From Rickettsia endosymbiont of Gonocerus acuteangulatus (GTDB taxonomy: Bacteria; Pseudomonadota; Alphaproteobacteria; Rickettsiales; Rickettsiaceae), in assembly GCF_964026435.1 (NCBI RefSeq), contig NZ_OZ032147.1, forward strand, positions 496,001-560,000: a DNA stretch of 64,000 nt. The letters run 5' to 3'. Below, piece after piece: positions 57,492-64,000 of the stretch (its first letter is position 1; each line of letters starts with the position of its first letter). The notes beneath the pieces were generated by a model. That model saw nothing but the letters and a program-made list of their open reading frames with translations. It was not told the origin of the DNA and searched no databases. The position numbers and the translations under genes were made by a program.

Positions 57492-58757
57492 TTAAATCTT
57501 TTTAATTATTAAACTAGTGTTAGTGCCGCCAAAGCCAAAAGAGTTGGAAAGTACGTAGTTTATTTTAGCCTCTTTAGCTTTAAGTGCAACTAAGTCTAAC
57601 TTAGCTTCATCCATCGGATTTTCTAAATTTAGGGTAGGTGGTGCAATCTGATCTCTAATTGCAAGCGTACCAAAAATAAATTCAACACTTCCAGCAGCAC
57701 CAAGCAAATGCCCTATTGAAGATTTAGTAGAAGACATTAAAACTTTAGGGTTAGCTTCTAAAAATAATCTCTGAACTGCATTTAATTCGATCGCATCGCC
57801 TATATCAGTAGAAGTACCATGTGCGTTAATATAGCCAATGGCAGCAGGGGTTATACCAGCATCTTGCAGTGCTTCATGTATTGCTCGATAAGCTCCTCTT
57901 CCCTCAGGATGCGGAGCTGTCATATGATACGCATCACCAGTAGAGCCGTATCCTACGACCTCGCCATAAATTTTAGCACCACGACGCATAGCATGCTCGT
58001 ATTCTTCTAAGACTACAACGCCAGCACCTTCGCCCATAACAAAACCACCTCGATCCTTATCCCAAGGTCTAGATGCTTTTTCAGGTTCATCATTATATTT
58101 AGTACATAAAGCTCTTGCTGCTACAAAACCTGCAACTCCGACAGGAGTTACCGGTGCTTCCGCACCGCCTGCGATCATGATATCAGCATAGCCATGCTTT
58201 ATCATACGCATAGCATCACCTATAGCATGTGCTCCCGTAGAACAAGCTGTTACTGCAGCTTGATTTGGACCGCTAAAACCATACTTTATTGAAACAAGAC
58301 CTGATAAAAGATTAATTAAGGAAGCTGGAATAAAGAATGGGCTAACTTTACCATTATTTTCTTGATGGAGTTTTACTGCAGTATCTTCAATCATTTTAAG
58401 ACCGCCAATTCCTGAACCTAATATTAAACCAGTTCTGTCACGTGATTTTTGATCTTCTGGTAACCATCCACTATCTTCAATTGCTTCAGTTGCAGCTGCA
58501 ACGCCATAATGGATAAATTTATCCATTTTACTCAATCTATTTACATCTTCAGCTTTCGTAAAATTTTCAAGTTTGAAGTCATTCTCTTCAGAATGGTTTA
58601 ATAGTCCTGCAATTTTGCATGCAAGTTTGGAAGTGTCAAATGCTGTAATAGTTCTTATACCGCTTACTCCTTGGACTATATTATCCCAAGATGACTTAAC
58701 GTTAAGCCCAACTGGGGTAATCAGCCCAAGACCAGTAATAACTACTCTTTTATTCAT
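57492..58757 (-). CDS. fabF: Beta-ketoacyl-ACP synthase II
   Basis: About 421 residues from MNKRVVITGLGLITPVG; an ATG five codons upstream (58772) is also possible, with AAGG directly against it, so the start is uncertain. Catalytic Cys in AAVTACSTGAHAIG, His in NAHGTSTDIGD and His in SIGHLLGAAGSVE. It elongates acyl-ACP with malonyl-ACP in fatty acid synthesis. It sits downstream of acpP and fabG on the same strand. Confidence 0.96.
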   Translation of the reverse strand: MNKRVVITGLGLITPVGLNVKSSWDNIVQGVSGIRTITAFDTSKLACKIAGLLNHSEENDFKLENFTKAEDVNRLSKMDKFIHYGVAAATEAIEDSGWLPEDQKSRDRTGLILGSGIGGLKMIEDTAVKLHQENNGKVSPFFIPASLINLLSGLVSIKYGFSGPNQAAVTACSTGAHAIGDAMRMIKHGYADIMIAGGAEAPVTPVGVAGFVAARALCTKYNDEPEKASRPWDKDRGGFVMGEGAGVVVLEEYEHAMRRGAKIYGEVVGYGSTGDAYHMTAPHPEGRGAYRAIHEALQDAGITPAAIGYINAHGTSTDIGDAIELNAVQRLFLEANPKVLMSSTKSSIGHLLGAAGSVEFIFGTLAIRDQIAPPTLNLENPMDEAKLDLVALKAKEAKINYVLSNSFGFGGTNTSLIIKKI

Positions 58758-58808
58758 GGTTTGATTCAACATCCTTAATTATTTTATTAAGTCTTAATTT
58801 AATACAGA

Positions 58809-59054
58809 TTAAGATTTATGTTCTTTTATATAGTTAACAACATCTGCTACTTTTTTTATCTTAGTTGCTTCTTCATCAGGAACATCAACACCAAATTCTT
58901 TCTCTATTTCCATCATTATTTCTACTGTAGATAGGCTATCTACTCCTAAATCTTCTGCAAATCGCGAGTCCACGCTGATTTCTTCAATTTTTTTCCCTTG
59001 ATTATCAGCAATAATTTTGATAACTTTCTGCTCGATATTATCCACTTTACTCAT
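58809..59054 (-). CDS. acpP: Acyl carrier protein
   Basis: 81 residues starting MSKVDNIEQKVIKIIAD. The phosphopantetheine Ser lies in DLGVDSLSTVEIMMEIE. The start at 59054 is preferred over the ATG at 59069 because GGAG lies 9 bp upstream and the family N-terminus matches. Acidic helical protein that carries acyl chains for FabF and FabG. Confidence 0.96.
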   Translation of the reverse strand: MSKVDNIEQKVIKIIADNQGKKIEEISVDSRFAEDLGVDSLSTVEIMMEIEKEFGVDVPDEEATKIKKVADVVNYIKEHKS

Positions 59055-59207
59055 AATTTTGAACTCCATAAATCATTTTTTATTAGTTTGTATATTTATA
59101 AACATAAGTTTAACTTTTTAAAATATTATGAATACTTATTATTCATAGCTATTTTAGCTTTAAAAGAACTTCTAGCACAAAAAATTGTTTTATGCCAGCA
59201 TAAAATT

Positions 59208-59933
59208 TTATACCATTAACATTCCACCATTTACATGTAGGGTTTGACCAGTAATATATGACGATTGATTGCTTGCTAAGAATGCAACTGCGTTTGCTAT
59301 ATCTTCAGGCATACCATATGTTCCTTTCGGGATTTTTCGTGTTATAGCTTCTTTTTGTTCATCATTTAACTTATCAGTCATATCAGATTTAATAAAACCT
59401 GGAGCTACTGCATTAACTGTAATTCCTCTGATTGCAACTTCATAAGCAAGTGACTTTGTCATACCGATTAAACCTGCTTTAGAAGCACAGTAATTTGCTT
59501 GCCCAGGGTTACCTGAAACTCCTACTATTGAAGCTATGTTAATGATGCGTCCGTATCTATTAGTCATCATCTTTTTTATTGCTTCACGATTTAAAATGAA
59601 ATTTGCTTTTAAATTAATATCAATAACTTGGTCAAAATCTTCATTTTTCATTCTTATTGCTAGCGTATCTTTGGTAATACCGGCATTACAGACTAAAATA
59701 TCTAATTTTTCTATTTGAGCTACTAAATTGCCGCATTCTTCAGTATTTGTAAGATTACAGACTTTAATTGTGTAATTATCTTTTAAATCATTGCCAAGAG
59801 CTTTTAATTTTTCCTCATTACTCCCGCTTATAATTACATGGCTTCCAAGCTTATGAAGCTGCCTTGCAATAGCACCTCCTATACCTCCTGAAGCTCCGGT
59901 AATTAATGCTGTTTGACCGCTTAAATCAATCAT
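59208..59933 (-). CDS. fabG: 3-oxoacyl-ACP reductase
   Basis: 241 residues, short-chain dehydrogenase. NADPH site [18 protein letters not shown], catalytic Ser in NIASIVG, Tyr and Lys in YCASK, C-terminal [12 protein letters not shown]. Its start overlaps the recA stop by 8 bp, so it is likely translated from the recA transcript. A 138-153-bp gap with no gene separates it from acpP. Confidence 0.96.
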   Translation of the reverse strand: MIDLSGQTALITGASGGIGGAIARQLHKLGSHVIISGSNEEKLKALGNDLKDNYTIKVCNLTNTEECGNLVAQIEKLDILVCNAGITKDTLAIRMKNEDFDQVIDINLKANFILNREAIKKMMTNRYGRIINIASIVGVSGNPGQANYCASKAGLIGMTKSLAYEVAIRGITVNAVAPGFIKSDMTDKLNDEQKEAITRKIPKGTYGMPEDIANAVAFLASNQSSYITGQTLHVNGGMLMV

Positions 59934-60957
59934 TTACTTCCTCCTCTTGTTCAAAATTTATATTATTGACTTTAGATGATTTTTCTCGTACAAGCTTCTC
60001 AATTTCATTAGAGATTTGTGGATTATCTTTCAAATATTGTTTAACATTTTCACGCCCTTGACCGATACGTACGCTATTATAAGAAAACCAAGAACCAGAT
60101 TTTTCTATTATATCAAGCTTCACTCCAAGATCGATTATTTCACCTTCTTTTGAGATACCTGAGCCATACATTATGTCAAAATCTGCTGTTTTAAATGGAG
60201 GTGATACTTTGTTTTTTACTACTTTTACTTTAGTTTGGCTGCCTATTACTTCTTCTTTATCCTTAATAGATCCTATTCTTCTGATATCTATTCTAACTGA
60301 AGCATAGAATTTTAAAGCATTACCGCCGGTTGTAGTCTCAGGACTACCAAACATTACACCTATTTTCATTCTAATTTGATTGATGAAAACAGTTATACAA
60401 TTAGTACGATTAATTGAGGCAGTAAGTTTACGTAAAGCCTGACTCATTAATCTTGCTTGAGAAGCCATTTGTGCATCGCCCATCTCGCCTTCAATTTCTG
60501 ATTTTGGTACTAAAGCAGCAACGCTATCTATTATTATCATATCAATACCGCCGGAGCGAATTAAAGTATCAGCAATTTCTAAAGCTTGCTCTCCTGTATC
60601 AGGCTGAGATATGATAAGCTCATCAATATTGACTCCAAGCTTTTTAGCATAAGCTGGATCTAAAGCATGCTCAGCATCGATAAATGCACATGTGCCGCCT
60701 TTCTTCTGGGCTTCGGCAATTAAATGTAATGTGAGAGTAGTTTTACCCGAGCTTTCAGGACCAAATATTTCTATTATTCTGCCTTTAGGAACTCCGCCAA
60801 TTCCAAGAGCTATATCAAGTCCAAGCGAACCGGTTGACACAGCTTCTATATCAACATTAGGTCGTTGACCAAGCTTCATAACTGAGCCTTTACCATAGCT
60901 TTTTTCAATCTGTGCGAGAGCTGCAGCAACAGCTTTTTCTTTATCTATATTTGACAT
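59926..60957 (-). CDS. recA: Recombinase RecA
   Basis: 343 residues. Walker [11 protein letters not shown], Walker [16 protein letters not shown]-binding loop [40 protein letters not shown]. Normal length; acidic C-terminus ([10 protein letters not shown]). Catalyses strand exchange. The gene overlaps fabG. With so many identical IS copies nearby, a functional RecA would promote the rearrangements seen here (inference). Confidence 0.98.
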   Translation of the reverse strand: MSNIDKEKAVAAALAQIEKSYGKGSVMKLGQRPNVDIEAVSTGSLGLDIALGIGGVPKGRIIEIFGPESSGKTTLTLHLIAEAQKKGGTCAFIDAEHALDPAYAKKLGVNIDELIISQPDTGEQALEIADTLIRSGGIDMIIIDSVAALVPKSEIEGEMGDAQMASQARLMSQALRKLTASINRTNCITVFINQIRMKIGVMFGSPETTTGGNALKFYASVRIDIRRIGSIKDKEEVIGSQTKVKVVKNKVSPPFKTADFDIMYGSGISKEGEIIDLGVKLDIIEKSGSWFSYNSVRIGQGRENVKQYLKDNPQISNEIEKLVREKSSKVNNINFEQEEEVND

Positions 60958-61225
60958 AAGCTTCCAATACTTAACTAATTCTTAATTAAATTAAAATATA
61001 GACTTAATTCTAAAAAATCAAATTTTATTTTTTAAAGTTAAAATAAAACTTTTAGTGTTGAAAATTCTATAAAAATATACTAAAAGTAGCAAAATATAAT
61101 ATATAGAAAAATCCATGAGTGAAATAACAACAAATACTAATGAACTAATAAATGATATCAGCGTTCTTATTAATAATGCTAAAGTGAGAGTTGCCATTAA
61201 AGCTAATGCCGAAAGGACAATGTTA

Positions 61226-61350
61226 TATACCTTTGATATTTCAAGATTTGGTAAGCTAAATTTTGGGATTCGCCTTTGCTCACGTACATTTGTACGCTCC
61301 GCAGGCTCACCGCTTATTTAACTTCCAAATCTTAAAATATCTGCGGTATA
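61226..61350. repeat. Rickettsia palindromic element inside a coding region
   Basis: Arms TATACCTTTGATATTTCAAG and its near complement ending GCGGTATA, 125 bp. The centre GCTCACGTACATTTGTACGC is shared with the element at 2688-2792. It replaced the codons between TMLY and GIEIL of the DUF1016 gene and changes the frame. Confidence 0.8.
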
Positions 61351-61634
61351 CTGGCATAGAGATTCTTAAAAGTACTAGAGCGGAATATGGGCAGGAGGTT
61401 ATTAAGACTTTAGCACAGCATTTACATATTAAATATGGCAAAGGGTTTACTAGAGCAGGTTTATTTAGAATGCTTCAGTTTTATGAAGTTTTCCCTGAAG
61501 AAAAAATTGTCGCGACACTGTCGCGACAATTGAACTGGCGTCATATAATAGAGTTATTACCTCTAAAAGAACAGAATCAGAAAGATTTTTATGCCTATAC
61601 GTCTATACAAGAAAATTGGAGCGTTAGACAGTTA

Positions 61635-62583
61635 TAGCTTAATGCGATAAGGTAGTGACTTTTTTAAGAGCATAGTAAACAGCATCAAAAAAGTGCTCAA
61701 AATTAGAAATAGTTTTTCTTATTTCATTCTTGATTTTAAACCAGTAATGCTCAATAGGATTTAAGTCAGGAGAGTAAGTTGGTAAAATAAAATACTGCAA
61801 CCAACAGATTCAATTAACGTTTTCACTTTTGTACTTTTATGAAAATTAATATTATCCATTACTACTATCTGACCAGCCTTTAATTCCTTGATCAATATCT
61901 CTTGTACATAAGTTTCAAAAATGTCCTTATTACATGTCCCATCAAATATTATTGGGGCAATAATATCTTTGACACACAGCCCAGCAATCATACTAATCCG
62001 TGATTTATGTTTGATAGACCTTTTCACCATAACATCTTTGACCGATAATGCTCCACCCGTGTTCTCTACAGCTATTATCTTCTATCCCAGACTCATCGAT
62101 AAATACTAAATCTTGTTTATCTATAGTTTTTAGTTTCAATATAAACTCATTCCTTAGACCAATATCCCTTTTGGGATGAAGAAAAGTTTTTTTTATAACT
62201 ATAACCTAATTTATTAAGCAATCTTGATATCGTACTTGCAGATACTTTTTGACTCCAGTTATTAGCTAGCTCCATGGTGGTTTTATCAAAATTTAATTCT
62301 ATAAATTTTTTAAATCCCTCTATGTCTCTTATTATTCTACGATATCCTGTATGATAACCACTTTTTGCTTTGACATCCCCAGTTTGTTTCTTTAATTTTT
62401 TCCACTCTATTATAGTCTTCCTACTAATAGAGTATATCTCTGAAGTCTCTTTTATTGTTTTACCATCTGTTAAACTTTTTATTACTCGTATTCTTAAATC
62501 GTATGAATATGCCTTTGCCATAAGTTTTTCATTTAGTATAATCCAACTCATACTATAAGTCACTACCTTATCGCATTAAGCTA
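61635..62583 (-). mobile_element. IS630-B copy 4 (949 bp)
   Basis: Complete ends and TA duplication (61633-61634, 62584-62585). The transposase has the common eight-A break plus two private 1-bp changes: a lost A near 61786 and an extra T near 62010. Confidence 0.92.
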
Positions 62584-62700
62584 TACGTAGTAATATTGAT
62601 AAAATGTTATATGAAAGAACGAAGTTATCTAATAGATCTGAAGAGCAAGTAATATCATTATTTAAAACAGATTCTAGGTTAGAGCCTGATTTAATTCTTC

Positions 62701-62825
62701 AAAACTTACGCTATGTTATAGCAAATATGCTAAAAACCCTTACTACAAAGCTATGTTTTTACAGTGCATCACTTTATAATATCCTTTAATTTATAGGAAT
62801 TATATCAAACATAGCGTAAGTTTTG
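62701..62825 (+). mobile_element. MITE copy 8 (subfamily X) joining two unrelated sequences
   Basis: Complete 16-bp ends. The left neighbour is the DUF1016 gene and the right neighbour is the interior of an IS630-A (TATATATAAATGG), without a shared duplication. It therefore marks a recombination between two MITE copies. Confidence 0.9.
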
Positions 62826-63601
62826 TATATATAAATGGAAAAAATTAAAAGATAAGCAAGGTACTTTAGAAGCAGCAACTGGTTATCAGAAAGGACATAG
62901 TCATAAGATAAAAGATTCAGAATCTTTTAAAGAATTTTTTAAAGCTAATATGAATAAAACATCAAAGGAGTTAGCAAAGCAATGGGGTAATATTGCATCT
63001 GTAACTATTTTAAGACAAATCAGAAAACTTGGCTATAGCTATAAACAAAACTCATTTTCATCCGAAAAGAGATATTAAATTAAGAAATGAATTTATAGCA
63101 AAGATACAAACCATCACAAAAGACAAATTAGTATATCTTGATGAATCTGGAATAGAGGATAATACTTGCAAAGAGTATGGATGGAGCATTATAGGACAAA
63201 GGTGTTATGGAGAAAAGGTGTATCAACATAAATTTAGAATAAGTATGATAGCTGGTCTTTGTAATGGTAATCTTATTGCTCCTGTAATATTTGAAGGTAA
63301 TTGTAATACAGAGGTCTTTAAAACTTATATTAGGGATGTATTAATTACAGAATTACAACCTGGGCAAACCGTTATTATGGATAACATTAATTTTCATAAA
63401 AATTCTAAAGTTAAAGAGTTAATTGAATCCGTTGGTTGTACCATATTGTATTTACCAACTTACTCTCCTGATTTAAATCCTATAGAGCATTACTGGTTTA
63501 AGATAAAAAATGAAATTAGGAAAGTTGTAGGAGATTTTGAAACATTTTATGATGCTGTTTTTAATACTATTAAATTGTCAGTATCTTAATAATTTATGCT
63601 A
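62826..63601 (+). mobile_element. IS630-A copy 6, 5' end missing
   Basis: Starts within the HTH region (IYKWKKLKDKQG) and runs to an intact right end TTTATGCTA followed by TA. It carries the extra C in the A run shared with copies 2 and 3, so the DDE half is open only from 63029 (186 residues). One private change (EDNTCKEY for EDNACKEY). Confidence 0.92.
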
Positions 63602-63909
63602 TACAAGCAACTAGGTGATACTAAAGTTACTGGATTCCCGCTGCAGCTAAGAATAACATAGAATAAAAACTGTCTGGTACTATAATCAAGTCAAGGGGTG
63701 ATAGCAAAAAAAATCGAGCCATGCAATAAAGCCAAACTTCTAGCTAGGAATAATACCAAAAACATTTTCCGCTCTACGTCTACGTGGGACAAGTCTCATA
63801 CGGGAATGATATCAAAGCTATCTGATAACATTAATTTTTTCTCACAGTGCCACTGATTTGTTAAAATTATTTAGTGCTATTTTACTGTAGACAGAATATT
63901 AAAAAAAAA
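63602..63909. other. Gene-free gap with palindromic-element remnants
   Basis: Contains CTGGATTCCCGCTGCAGCTAAGAAT and AACTGTCTGGTACTATAAT, the right halves of the two element types seen nested at 47861-48174; the left halves are missing. The rest shows no gene. Confidence 0.55.
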
Positions 63910-63986
63910 TGGTAGCGAGGGAGGGATTTGAACCCCCGACACACGGATTATGATTCCGTCGCTCTAACCAACTGAGCTACCCCGCC
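63910..63986 (-). tRNA. tRNA-Met (anticodon CAT, elongator type)
   Basis: On the minus strand it begins GGCGGGGTAGCTCAGTTGGT and ends with CCA. Anticodon stem ACGGA/TCCGT encloses the loop ATCATAA, anticodon CAT. D arm AGCTCAGTTGGTTAGAGC and T arm GGGGGTTCAAATCCCTC are normal. It does not have the unpaired first base of an initiator. A lysidine-modified tRNA-Ile2 also has CAT; Met is favoured by the body sequence. Confidence 0.88.
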
Positions 63987-64000
63987 AAAGATGTGTTTTT

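Larger units (their letters stand above)
61115..62700 (+). pseudogene. DUF1016 (YhcG-type) nuclease gene, broken by a palindromic element, IS630-B and a MITE
   Basis: Blocks: 61115-61225 ([20 protein letters not shown] to RTMLY), a palindromic element at 61226-61350, then YTGIEILKSTRAEYGQEVIK to NWSVRQL, IS630-B copy 4, and RSNIDKMLYERTKLSNRSEEQ to EPDLIL at 62700, where a MITE begins. The IS junction is in frame after removing its TA duplication (RQL/RSNIDKML). The C-terminal nuclease domain is absent. It has a different sequence from the DUF1016 fragment at 34539. Confidence 0.82.

Overview
The window is a stretch of a Rickettsia-type chromosome (order Rickettsiales, Alphaproteobacteria). 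The evidence is the low GC content, the divergent rvh-type VirB7/B8/B9 secretion genes, the orphan Mrp-like antiporter subunits beside queA, the many short Rickettsia palindromic elements (RPEs), the ankyrin-repeat genes, and a fabF-acpP-fabG-recA cluster. The extreme load of insertion sequences (IS) resembles the IS-rich tick endosymbiont rickettsiae. That comparison is inference; no species is assigned.

Layout. 1-7463 is ordinary core genome: VirB7 and VirB8 (minus strand) divergent from a second VirB8-like and a VirB9-like gene, then an MnhC-like, an MnhD-like and a NuoL/MrpA-like membrane protein, then queA. 7793-18203 holds three ankyrin genes (one intact with a C-terminal F-box-like helix, two broken), tRNA-Ala, a parvulin foldase and the first IS copies. 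18360-27918 is a nest of IS elements in one broken gene, ending at an IS21-like element that carries a third passenger gene and abuts tgt. 29522-45343 is almost solid mobile DNA: IS30, IS481, IS256, two IS630 types, an IS4/IS701-like element, IS21 and MITEs, inserted in one another and separating scraps of a DUF1016 nuclease and of a repeat protein. 45368-63986 is again mainly core: phrB, a frameshifted class D beta-lactamase, a PBP1A-type mrcA, miaB, a small protein with a CaaX-like tail, a coiled-coil protein, uup, fabF, acpP, fabG, recA, a second broken DUF1016 gene and tRNA-Met.

Mobile families, named here for reference. IS30 (1066 bp): 5 copies. IS630-A (961 bp): 6 copies, one of them split into two halves 14.6 kb apart. 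IS630-B (about 0.95 kb): 4 copies. IS701-like (1110 bp): 3 copies. IS21-C (2342 bp, istAB): 2 complete-length copies, 1 copy split by another and 1 fragment. IS21-D (about 3.3 kb without insertions, istAB plus passenger): 1 copy and 1 scrap. IS256: 1 copy and 1 scrap. IS481: 1 scrap. A MITE of 125-126 bp, in two sequence subfamilies of four copies each, shares its ends with the IS701-like element. Many copies have clean target duplications, so the order of insertion can be read. Others have mismatched flanks and mark recombination or deletion breakpoints.

How the genes work together. The VirB genes belong to a type IV secretion system. queA and tgt act in queuosine tRNA modification and miaB in tRNA thiomethylation. 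fabF, acpP and fabG form part of type II fatty acid synthesis. mrcA builds peptidoglycan. phrB and recA repair DNA. The ankyrin proteins and the CaaX-tailed protein are plausible host-directed proteins, by inference only.
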